Source: Nitrososphaerota archaeon
GTDB taxonomy: Archaea > Thermoproteota > Nitrososphaeria > Nitrososphaerales > Nitrososphaeraceae
Assembly: GCA_005877345.1 (NCBI GenBank)
Contig: VBPR01000089.1
Coordinates: forward strand, 1-11,177
Reading direction: 5' to 3'
Length of the DNA stretch: 11,177 nt
A program made the position numbers and the translations under genes. Positions 1 to 4,862 of the stretch are shown piece after piece. The notes below the pieces were generated by a model. It saw nothing but the letters and a program-made list of their open reading frames with translations, did no database searches and had not been told where the DNA came from. Position 1 is the first letter of the stretch; the number at the start of each line of letters is the position of its first letter.

Positions 1-159
1 ATTGTCAAAAGTACCGCAATATGCTCTCTCAGGATGTTCAGGATCGAATGCCAGGCTGGATGGCTTTTGCCGCTTTAAGTGTTCTTGAACTTTCCATCCA
101 TGCTTTGTAGACTCTATAACCAAAAATAAATTTTCCAATGAGGCTAGGATAGTTGTCAA
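1..159 (-). CDS. BNR/sialidase-type beta-propeller protein, N-terminal fragment
   Basis: Partial gene: the first 53 codons are visible and the rest runs off the left edge. The reading frame follows a TAA and opens with a TTG at 157-159 (MTTILASLENLFLVIES...). It contains SLAFDPEHPERAYCGTFDN, which matches the repeating signature of archaeal BNR/Asp-box (WD40/YVTN-like) propeller proteins, where 'DP..P.RVYCGTF..GL..S.DGG..W' recurs in each blade. The N-terminal 'MTT.L.ALE..L.V' is also typical of that group, which supports the TTG start. No signal peptide is seen, so a cytoplasmic propeller is likely. A TATA-like AATAATATAA (about 184-197, minus strand) lies about 30 nt upstream, fitting a nearly leaderless transcript. 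Substrate or partner cannot be told from the fragment. Confidence 0.72.
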   Translation of the reverse strand, partial: MTTILASLENLFLVIESTKHGWKVQEHLKRQKPSSLAFDPEHPERAYCGTFDN

Positions 160-238
160 CTTTTCTTATCAGCAATTTTCTTGCCTTATATTATTTAATA
201 AGTGTTTAAGTATCCATTCTATCATATAATTTCTATCT

Positions 239-349
239 ATGTATCACATTCTTCCCTTAACCTTGAAAAAGGTTCTGGATCTGATTCTGATTCTCGCTCT
301 AGTAACAGTCGCCTACTTTATTCTGCGGATCATTCTGGATCATCTTTGA
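239..349 (+). CDS. small single-helix membrane peptide (36 aa)
   Basis: ATG ORF of 36 residues. The product begins MYHILPLTLKKVLD and continues as a strongly hydrophobic stretch (about residues 13-33, rich in L, I, V and A) ending RIILDHL. Two lysines before the helix suggest an N-in orientation. A TATA-like TTTAAGTA at about 205-212 places a start site a few nt before the ATG, and a run of seven T follows the stop (351-357) as a likely terminator. It converges on another small membrane ORF (364-462, minus). No family is recognised. A short ORF of this kind can arise by chance in AT-rich DNA, but the combination of promoter spacing, membrane helix and T-run makes it a fair candidate. Confidence 0.45.
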   Translation: MYHILPLTLKKVLDLILILALVTVAYFILRIILDHL

Positions 350-363
350 ATTTTTTTAGTCTA

Positions 364-462
364 TCATTTCCTCATTAACTCTATGAATAGGAATATACTA
401 CCAGATACACCCAGTGCAACAATAAAGCCCTTCCAAAAATCCGTTAAAAAATCGCTCTTCAT
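364..462 (-). CDS. small single-helix membrane peptide (32 aa)
   Basis: ATG at 460-462 opens a 32-residue ORF (MKSDFLTDFWKGFIVALGV...) with one hydrophobic segment at about residues 9-28 and a basic end (LMRK). The ATG directly follows the TAA of the upstream zinc-ribbon frame (TAAATG), so the two are probably one transcript with coupled translation. It converges on the membrane peptide at 239-349. The predicted helix suggests a membrane location; no family is recognised. The abutting stop/start is the best evidence that this is a real gene. Confidence 0.5.
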   Translation of the reverse strand: MKSDFLTDFWKGFIVALGVSGSIFLFIELMRK

Positions 463-743
463 TTACTTACTTATTTCTCCACATTCTCCACAAACTTCCG
501 AGTGACATTCTAGCCATTCGCCACACTTTGAACAATGTGATTCTTTCTTTAATAATCAGCGTGTGCATACGTGGCTTTTTCTAGAGTACCATCTATTTCT
601 TGCAATGTTACTGCTTCATACACATGCACAGTAGTATTATGACCTTTAGAGTTAGTTTCTATCTTGATAGAACACTTTGATTCAAAGTTGTTTTTGACAT
701 AATAAATCAAACCGATTCTATAATTGAGGCCGACAAATTGCAG
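463..743 (-). pseudogene. frameshifted small protein with C-terminal zinc ribbon
   Basis: Two coding-looking frames lie end to end on the minus strand. The first (743 or 710 down to 549) reads ...YYVKNNFESKCSIKIE through VHVYEAVTLQEIDGTLE to ATYAHADY and stop. It has no ATG; TTG at 710 or CTG at 743 are the only possible starts. The second (about 551 to 463) reads KKESHCSKCGEWLEC then HSEVCGECGEISK, a clear cysteine cluster C-x2-C-x5-C-x5-C-x2-C, but has no start codon of its own before an upstream stop. Adding one T in the TATTAAAG run at about 549-553 joins them into one protein of about 83 residues ending in a zinc ribbon. The gene is therefore either broken by a one-base deletion or affected by a sequence error. 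The stop abuts the ATG of the membrane peptide at 462. Function unknown; the cysteines imply metal binding. Confidence 0.55.
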
Positions 744-761
744 AGTGAACTAAGGATTTTG

Positions 762-926
762 GATTGGATATTCTTTCAGATCTGTAGTAACGAAAGATAG
801 ACTTTTTCCAGAAATAACTTAGGTAAGGCAGGTTCTTATATTTAATAGCACTTATTTGATTAGACTAGAAACCTATTTTTCAAATAGCCGGTGGGATTCT
901 CTTGGTTTGGTTCCAACTCCCACGGG
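762..926 (+). repeat. left ~165-bp block of an inverted pair, with hairpin HP1
   Basis: This block matches the block at 2983-3146 read on the minus strand. GATTGGATATT (762-772) is followed exactly 52 nt later by ATAACTTAGGTAAGGCA (814-830), the same order and spacing as in the other block, and 34 of 37 bases match across 814-850. A TATA-like TTATATTTA (836-844) follows. Then comes a small stem CTATTT/AAATAG (873-887) and hairpin HP1, CCGGTGGGA (888-896) with TCCCACGGG (918-926), one G-G mismatch and a 21-nt loop. There is no plus-strand ORF downstream; the next gene is on the opposite strand. The layout looks like a promoter followed by a short structured RNA, or the end of a mobile element. 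Confidence 0.6.
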
Positions 927-970
927 TCGATATTAATCATTTCAAGTTTCACACAGCAAGACCATAAATA

Positions 971-1090
971 TTAGAATAAATGGGTTTCATTATGACAATC
1001 ACAAGGACATTCTGCTAGTTGTTTAACTAAGTCTTCAGTAGAATTCTCATGATTACATTTAGGACAATTCATTTTATTATTACTAGACAT
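971..1090 (-). CDS. mini zinc-ribbon protein (39 aa)
   Basis: ATG at 1088-1090 opens a 39-residue ORF: MSSNNKMNCPKCNHENS then ECPCDCHNETHLF. Cysteines 9 and 12 form a CxxC knuckle; Cys28, Cys30, Cys32 and His33 can complete a zinc site. Tiny CPxC proteins like this are common in thaumarchaeal genomes and are usually annotated only as hypothetical zinc-ribbon proteins. A TATA-like box (TAAATAAT, about 1121-1128 on the minus strand) stands about 30-35 nt upstream, and GGTAGGA just before the ATG may serve as a ribosome site. The gene lies inside the hairpin-rich island, antisense to anything transcribed through HP1. The structure is convincing; the role is not known. Confidence 0.65.
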   Translation of the reverse strand: MSSNNKMNCPKCNHENSTEDLVKQLAECPCDCHNETHLF

Positions 1091-1204
1091 AAAATTTCCT
1101 ACCATACAGAAATTCAATGATTATTTAGTAAAACAATCAGAGTTTTATACAGAATAACGTTACTAATTCATATATTCTTATAACATTCTACGCAAGCCAT
1201 TTTA

Positions 1205-1299
1205 TAGTATGTAGCACACCTAACTACAATCTAAACACAAACAACTGGTGGAAAATTGGTTGGTTCTTGTTCATTCAATCAAAACTCATCCCATCAGTT
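1205..1299 (+). repeat. hairpin repeat HP2
   Basis: Stem AACTGGTGG (1243-1251) pairs with CCATCAGTT (1291-1299) with one G-U pair. An inner stem TTGGTTG (1256-1262) pairs with CAATCAA (1276-1282). The loop TTCTTGTTCATT is shared with HP4. A TATA-like TTTATAGTA lies about 40 nt before the stem (about 1201-1209). Confidence 0.6.
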
Positions 1300-1312
1300 C
1301 TTAATTATTAAC

Positions 1313-1365
1313 AACACCTAACACAAAGCAACTGATGGGCGCTTGATTGTTTCTTGTTCAGTCTC
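1313..1365 (+). repeat. partial copy of the HP2/HP4 repeat
   Basis: CACCTAACACAAAGCAACTGATGGG and the following TTGATTGTTTCTTGTTCA match the left half of HP4 (1803-1845), but the right arm is missing. Its AACTGATGGG (1330-1339) is a perfect 10-base complement of CCCATCAGTT (1290-1299), the right arm of HP2, so the two could pair in an alternative fold. Confidence 0.5.
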
Positions 1366-1544
1366 TTTATTTGCTTATTGATATAATTAGTTTGCTTATC
1401 GCTAGATAACTTATTGTTTGATAAGGAATCTTTAGTTAATTTTTCTCTATTTTGTGCGTTTTGAATAGTGAAGAGAGTCAATTTCTATTCCTATAAATTG
1501 TCTATTCAGATTAATAGCACCTTTTCCTATTCTATCAAAACTCC

Positions 1545-1591
1545 ACTGGTGGGACAACTATTAGGGTTTGGTTACTCAGAATCCCGCGAGT
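1545..1591 (+). repeat. hairpin repeat HP3
   Basis: ACTGGTGGGA (1545-1554) pairs with TCCCGCGAGT (1582-1591) with one G-G mismatch and one G-U pair. The G-G mismatch sits at the same stem position as in HP1. TTAATAGCAC at 1511-1520 matches the sequence after the TATA-like box of HP1, and TATAAATT at about 1492-1499 may be its own TATA box. Confidence 0.55.
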
Positions 1592-1813
1592 TTGAGTTAT
1601 TTCATGTTTTGTTATCAATAGTAAACAACGCTCGGAGCTCTTAAGACGTCGATTAAGAGAAATAATGATATTTGACAAAACAATTTAGAGTTTCGATAGA
1701 AGATAACGTTACCTATTCCTAAATTCTTATCACTTTCTACTATTCAAAATTTTCATGACTTTCTACCAAAGGAATTATAAGTTGGTCAAAATAAGCGTAC
1801 AGCGCCTAACACA

Positions 1814-1874
1814 CAACTGGTGGGAAATTGGTTGTGTCTTGTTCATTCAATCAATTAACTTCTCCCATCAGTTG
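1814..1874 (+). repeat. hairpin repeat HP4, the best-formed copy
   Basis: Outer stem of 12 pairs, CAACTGGTGGGA (1814-1825) with TCCCATCAGTTG (1863-1874). It continues into an inner stem of 9 pairs, AATTGGTTG (1826-1834) with CAATCAATT (1848-1856), leaving a 6-nt bulge and a 13-nt loop. Each stem contains one G-U pair, so it folds better as RNA than as DNA. A TATA-like ATTATAAG lies at about 1775-1782. Confidence 0.65.
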
Positions 1875-1924
1875 TTTAATTAATAAGTTTCTTATAGATT
1901 TGGTTAATATAAAAATATATGTAA

Positions 1925-1985
1925 TCTTAGGAGGTTACAGTAACAATATTTGTATTCTTAGGAGGTAACATTAAGAATATCTTAA
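1925..1985 (+). promoter_or_regulatory. two direct repeats of TCTTAGGAGGTWACA plus a dyad
   Basis: TCTTAGGAGGTTACA (1925-1939) and TCTTAGGAGGTAACA (1956-1970) differ at one base and start 31 bp apart, about three helical turns. The first runs into GTTACAGTAAC, a perfect dyad; the second into ATTAAG/CTTAAT (1969-1985). GGAGGT resembles a Shine-Dalgarno core, but no start codon follows at the right distance, so paired protein-binding sites are more likely. Confidence 0.4.
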
Positions 1986-2101
1986 TTGATTCGTTGAGAT
2001 ATAGTGATATACTATTCTTACATTCACGTATCCGAACTTCCGAATATGAGATTAATTGATGTCTAAATGGTTATACTATTAATTAAATTGTGGAGCCAAC
2101 G

Positions 2102-2182
2102 ATGTCAGCGACGCAGAACAACTTTAATGATATAGTCTCCGTTTATGAAAGGACAGGCTTTACCGAAGAGCCAAGCCTATAG
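2102..2182 (+). CDS. very short ORF (26 aa) with promoter
   Basis: ATG at 2102-2104 opens a 26-residue frame, MSATQNNFNDIVSVYERTGF then TEEPSL and stop; an in-frame GTG at 2090 would add four residues. Composition is hydrophilic and protein-like rather than AT-noise, and it is the least AT-biased piece of its neighbourhood. TTATACTA (about 2070-2077) lies about 28 nt before the ATG, the spacing of a leaderless archaeal gene. It may be a real micropeptide or the N-terminal remnant of a longer gene; no family is recognised. Confidence is limited by its length. Confidence 0.35.
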   Translation: MSATQNNFNDIVSVYERTGFTEEPSL

Positions 2183-2263
2183 TTCGTTCTATACCAGTTC
2201 TTTTAACTATAATATAATCTGTTGAGCATATTCTCACATAAACCCGTAACAATGAGTTATTTC

Positions 2264-2296
2264 CTGGTGGGTCTGTCTTCATTCTAGGCCCATCAG
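2264..2296 (+). repeat. hairpin repeat HP5
   Basis: CTGGTGGG (2264-2271) pairs with CCCATCAG (2289-2296) with one G-U pair. The loop contains TGTCTTCATTC, close to the loop of HP4 and, on the other strand, to that of HP6. A TATA-like TATAATATAATC precedes it at about 2206-2217. Confidence 0.55.
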
Positions 2297-2387
2297 TGTT
2301 TTGATAATTTAATGCATATTTTAATTCCAACGGTAGATCCAGGTCAATAAATTATGATGATTAAACAAAGGTTAGGTTTGTGTTATC

Positions 2388-2400
2388 TAAACAAAAAGAG
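2388..2400 (-). terminator. T-run after the cupredoxin gene
   Basis: On the minus strand CTCTTTTTGTTT follows the cupredoxin stop (2410) within about 20 nt. Archaeal termination commonly uses such oligo-T stretches. Confidence 0.35.
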
Positions 2401-2409
2401 TAGGTATTA

Positions 2410-2809
2410 TTAGGACACATTGATTGTTCCATTCATCATGTCTGGATGATACTTACAGTGATAACCTAGTTCGCCCACTAGATCCGTTTTGAACTTGAAT
2501 TCAACATTTTTCCCCCTTTATCTCATCACTTTGTCCAATTTCAGAGGTCTTACCCTCAGATCCAGATTCAATTATTAATTGATGTTCCTCGTCAGTGGGA
2601 TTATCAATTTTTATGTTAAGACTTGTATGTCCGGTACCGATTGTTATTTGACCTATATCGAGTGATTTCTCAGTTGTACAGCCTGCGTTGTTGGTTCCGC
2701 CTCCACTCTCATCACAATTATTTTTTTGATCCTTATCATCATCAATATAGTTTAATTTTGAATGGGTGAGGCAATCGTAGCATAAGAACAACATCTGGCT
2801 TGCATTCAA
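2410..2809 (-). pseudogene. plastocyanin-like cupredoxin, frameshifted
   Basis: The N-terminal ~99 codons (TTG at 2809) include DIGQITIGTGHTSLNIKID and NPTDEEHQLIIES, then end at a premature TGA at 2501. In the next frame the sequence continues NVEFKFKTDLVGELGYHCK then YHPDMMNGTINVS and stops at 2410. Removing one base from the G5/A5 run (2507-2516) joins them into a cupredoxin fold with the four type-1 copper ligands: His76, Cys118, His121 and Met124 (pattern H...C-x2-H-x2-M). Cupredoxins carry single electrons and are numerous in ammonia-oxidising archaea, normally outside the membrane. This one has a cysteine-rich N-terminus (C10, C13, C32, C44) and no signal peptide of its own. TTG overlaps the stop of the 45-aa membrane ORF (TTGA), suggesting one operon; alternatively both belong to one anchored protein (see findings). 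Either a pseudogene or a sequence error. Confidence 0.75.
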
Positions 2810-2943
2810 GAGTGTGCTCGGAAACTCGTTACATTTTCCTTCCGCTTCTTTAAAATATCTACCATACGTAACAAGGATACTCCAAAGAGACCAATCGATG
2901 CGCCTATGACAACGAGTATCAAGGCCGTGGATGGAGATTCCAT
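2806..2943 (-). CDS. small membrane protein or membrane anchor (45 aa)
   Basis: ATG at 2941-2943 opens a 45-residue frame: MESPSTALILVVIGASIGLF, then a second part GVSLLRMVDILKKRKENVTS, ending FRAHS. Residues 6-28 form one membrane helix, followed by a basic patch (KKRK) that would favour a cytoplasmic C-terminus. CATATTAAATATG (about 2961-2973), a palindromic AT box, stands about 25 nt upstream, as in a leaderless gene. Its stop overlaps the TTG start of the cupredoxin frame. If one T is missing from the run at 2862-2865, the helix would instead fuse in frame to the cupredoxin as an N-terminal anchor, with the sequence DIFKEAEGKCNEF following the helix. Both readings look protein-like; I cannot decide between them. 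Confidence 0.5.
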   Translation of the reverse strand: MESPSTALILVVIGASIGLFGVSLLRMVDILKKRKENVTSFRAHS

Positions 2944-2982
2944 TAACTTCAACTGGACTACATATTTAATATGCATTAGACA

Positions 2983-3146
2983 CCGGTGGTACTGGACACG
3001 AATGCAGACAGAATCCCACCGGCGTGCATGATGGTGTTAAAAGAGTGATGAGACGTATGCTACTAAATATAAGAAGTTGCCTTACCTAAGTTATCTGTGA
3101 AATAATTCCATTTTTTATTAACGCAAACTTAATACAATATCCAATC
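2983..3146 (-). repeat. right ~165-bp block of the inverted pair, with hairpin HP6
   Basis: Inverted counterpart of 762-926. On the minus strand it reads GATTGGATATT (3146-3136), then 52 nt to ATAACTTAGGTAAGGCA (3094-3078, exact 17-base match), TATA-like TTATATTTA (3072-3064), and hairpin HP6: CCGGTGG (2983-2989 on the plus strand) with CCACCGG (3016-3022). Distance from the 17-mer to the hairpin is 72 nt here and 74 nt in the left block. The membrane ORF at 2943 begins about 40 nt beyond the hairpin. Confidence 0.6.
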
Positions 3147-3360
3147 TAAGTAAAAATATTACTTTTTATCTACCTATGGATCTGAATCAAATACTACTTT
3201 AACCATAAAAGAAAATAAAAACCAAACGGTGGTTAAATTTAGTCCATTTTATTGTCTATTTTATAGACAGAATCACGCTTAATTCGTATGCATATTGTCA
3301 AATATTTGAGAGTATTAGTGTAAAATTATGCCTGTCTTATTATTTTGAAATAAATGACTT

Positions 3361-3428
3361 AAGGCGCACCACTTTACTGACAAGGATGGTGGATAAGTAC
3401 TGATGAGTGTGAGTGCCGTGGACTCGCG
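3361..3428 (+). ncRNA. possible small structured RNA (low confidence)
   Basis: This patch is clearly richer in G and C than the surrounding AT-rich DNA and has no ORF worth keeping. CACCA (3367-3371) can pair with TGGTG (3387-3391), and GTGAGT (3409-3414) with ACTCGC (3422-3427) around a 7-nt loop. It contains TACTGA and CTGATGA, reminiscent of D and C boxes, but their order and spacing do not fit a normal C/D sRNA. It could instead be a long leader of the next gene. Confidence 0.2.
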
Positions 3429-3456
3429 GAATAATTTAAGCCTGGGGGATTATAAT

Positions 3457-3491
3457 GGTAATAAATACCAATTATTACCAACGTATATATG
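3457..3491 (+). promoter_or_regulatory. operator-like dyad and TATA box of the phasin-like gene
   Basis: GGTAATAA (3457-3464) and TTATTACC (3472-3479) form a perfect 8-bp inverted repeat with a 7-bp centre. It lies immediately upstream of the TATA box TATATATG (3484-3491), which stands about 30 nt before the ATG at 3519. A regulator bound here would touch the TFB/TBP site. Confidence 0.5.
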
Positions 3492-3518
3492 CCATTGTGT
3501 CTAATATAATATAATAAC

Positions 3519-4018
3519 ATGGCATCAAATAAAGAAGTAAAAAATATAGAAACAATCAATATCGCTCTCGACGAAACAAAATCAAGAGTTAAAAAGTCAA
3601 CAGATGAGGCATTAAAGGAAATTCCACGGTTTACAAAAGCCGTTAACGAATATCAAGAAGAGACCATTCAAGCATCAAAAGATATTGCAGATAGTTTTCT
3701 AGATTCACAAAAAGAGGTTATCCATTCACTGCAATCCCTATGGGTTCCGTACATTGAAAATGTACAAAATTCATATTTGTCATATTGGGGTTCTCCAAAA
3801 ACATTCACAGAAAATTATGCAACAGCAGTAAGCAATATTACAGACGGTACAATAGTCGCAACGAGATTAGCAAACAATGACATATTGCAACTATGGAAGC
3901 GGTGAAAACATCAGTACAACATGCAAGAGATAATGCAAAAGAATTTTCACGGTTAAATGCTAATATCGCAAATACATTCGAAAACGTTGCAAGAGATAAT
4001 TTAAGAGTGCATGTCTAG
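3519..4018 (+). pseudogene. phasin-like helical protein, frameshifted
   Basis: The first frame (MASNKEVKNIETINIALDE...) runs 128 codons to a TGA at 3903-3905. From about 3887 the next frame gives MEAVKTSVQHARDNAKEFS then RLNANIANTFENVARDN and stops at 4018. Adding one T at 3885-3886 (TATTGC to TATTTGC) joins them smoothly as ANNDIFATMEAVKTSVQ, giving about 166 residues. The all-helical, amphipathic character with WVPYIENV and a repeated 'ATRLANN..FA..EA.K.S..QAR.NAKE' pattern resembles the phasin/PhaE-like proteins that coat or assist polyhydroxyalkanoate granules; this assignment is by resemblance only. The restored stop overlaps the response-regulator ATG by 8 nt, which argues that the joined frame is the native one. 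ATG chosen because the TATA box is 30 nt upstream. Confidence 0.65.
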
Positions 4019-4406
4019 TAACAACAGAATTGTTAGTGTAGTAGATAACGATATAGGCACTGCTACTTTCTTTCACGAGGCTTTGCGCCAAAATATTGAT
4101 GGAGTTTCAGTTGTCTCCTTCATCGATCCCATCAAGGCATTTGAACACTTTACAGAGAGCAAAGAGGACTATGCTTTAGTTATTTCTGATCTAAGAATGC
4201 CAGGTCTTAACGGCTTAGAATTACTGAAAAAAGTAAAGACTTCGAATCCTAAAATAAGAACGATATTGATGAGTGCTTATAATTTTGAGGAAGAGGAATT
4301 GTACCAGCAATATATGAAAGAGGGAGTGATAAACTCAACTATTGAAAAACCCATCACAATGAATAGACTGTACCAAAGAGTAAGAGATCAATTAGATGTT
4401 AATTAA
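4011..4406 (+). CDS. stand-alone CheY-like response regulator
   Basis: A 131-residue protein that is a single receiver domain with no output domain. Visible elements: acidic pocket Asp12 and Asp14 (VVDND, with Asn13 where a second Asp is common), phospho-acceptor Asp60 in ISDLRMPGLNG, the switch Ser88 in ILMSAY, and Lys113-Pro114 in IEKPI. It would accept a phosphoryl group from a histidine kinase encoded elsewhere and act by protein contact, since no DNA-binding part is present. Length is normal for the family. The ATG lies inside the end of the phasin-like frame (8-nt overlap), suggesting co-transcription and coupled translation. Stand-alone receivers are abundant in soil thaumarchaea. Confidence 0.92.
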   Translation: MSSNNRIVSVVDNDIGTATFFHEALRQNIDGVSVVSFIDPIKAFEHFTESKEDYALVISDLRMPGLNGLELLKKVKTSNPKIRTILMSAYNFEEEELYQQYMKEGVINSTIEKPITMNRLYQRVRDQLDVN

Positions 4407-4461
4407 ATAGGCATGAGTAAAACTCGTAGAATTTACAAAAATTGCAAAACCTAATAGTCAT

Positions 4462-4596
4462 TTATGCTTCCATAGCATTTGGATAGTATACTTTAGAAAT
4501 TAGTTTATGATAGCAATCATTACATACGAAACTATCTAGAAATTGATTTAGAGAATGGATATTTTTCTTACAATGGTCACATTTCATACTCTCCAT
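4462..4596 (-). CDS. mini zinc-ribbon protein (44 aa)
   Basis: Starting at the ATG at 4594-4596, the product reads MESMKCDHCKKNIHSLNQF then LDSFVCNDCYHKLISK and ends YYPNAMEA. Two CxxC pairs separated by 15 residues form a treble-clef or zinc-ribbon site. A longer frame from a TTG at 4644 is possible, but the TATA-like TATTTAAAAT (about 4618-4627 on the minus strand) would put the transcript start next to the 4596 ATG; ATG 4585-4587 is the other option. It converges on the response regulator. Function unknown; zinc binding is a safe inference. Confidence 0.65.
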   Translation of the reverse strand: MESMKCDHCKKNIHSLNQFLDSFVCNDCYHKLISKVYYPNAMEA

Positions 4597-4772
4597 TATA
4601 TTATTATGAATTTTATATTTTAAATAGTTTTTATACGTGCACAAGTTAGTTCACTTGGGTTTCACTCACCTCCCTCCATTTATTAAACTATTTTGTAATT
4701 TGTTGAATTATTATGTTGCAACCGCCACAAAAACCATACTGCGTTTTCATTCTGGTGCGTCACAATTGGACC

Positions 4773-4849
4773 CGCTGGTTGGTTAATCGAACCATCAAGC
4801 GTCTTTATTCCAAGTAAACCTAGGTGCATTTCGCTTAATCATTATAAAG
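4773..4849 (+). promoter_or_regulatory. dyad and TATA box upstream of the secreted-protein gene
   Basis: CGCTGGTTGGTT (4773-4784) can pair with AACCATCAAGCG (4790-4801), 10 of 12 positions, as an operator or RNA hairpin. TTATAAAG (4842-4849) is a TATA-like box about 18 nt before the ATG at 4863 and 27 nt before the second ATG at 4872. Confidence 0.4.
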
Positions 4850-4862
4850 TTTAAAGTCCTAG

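Larger units (their letters stand above)
1091..2101. other. 1-kb gene-poor stretch carrying the hairpin repeats
   Basis: No convincing gene is seen here on either strand. It holds three full hairpins and a partial repeat (listed separately), plus a second similarity between copies: the sequence around ATAACGTTAC (about 1153-1163) and the following TATTCTTATAACATTCTAC recurs in diverged form at about 1704-1742. The two parts 1120-1300 and 1655-1880 are thus diverged direct repeats of roughly 200 bp. The tandem GGAGGT elements at 1925-1970 lie near the right end. Confidence 0.5.
3147..3518. other. 372-bp intergenic stretch upstream of the phasin-like gene
   Basis: No gene is supported here. 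It contains a perfect 7-bp stem TGTCTAT/ATAGACA with a TTT loop (3253-3269), a less AT-rich patch with two stem-loops (3361-3428), and the dyad and TATA box of the downstream gene. Confidence 0.5.

Noticed and set aside
1308..1481. 57-aa minus-strand frame from a TTG, rich in Asn, Lys, Gln and Ser, ending LLCVRCC
   Set aside because: Its end is formed by the partial hairpin repeat, composition is AT-driven, and no promoter or family supports it.
888..2296. CRISPR array made of the hairpin repeats
   Set aside because: Copies are unequally spaced by hundreds of bases, diverged, and of mixed orientation, unlike CRISPR repeats.
3361..3460. tRNA or C/D-box sRNA in the GC-rich patch
   Set aside because: No cloverleaf can be drawn, and the C- and D-like boxes are in the wrong order and spacing.
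3374..3559. 61-codon minus-strand frame across the phasin promoter
   Set aside because: Covers the dyad, TATA box and start of a better-supported gene; no coding character.
4688..4750. 20-aa minus-strand frame MKTQYGFCGGCNIIIQQITK with a CxxC
   Set aside because: Too short to judge; may be a fragment of a zinc-ribbon gene.
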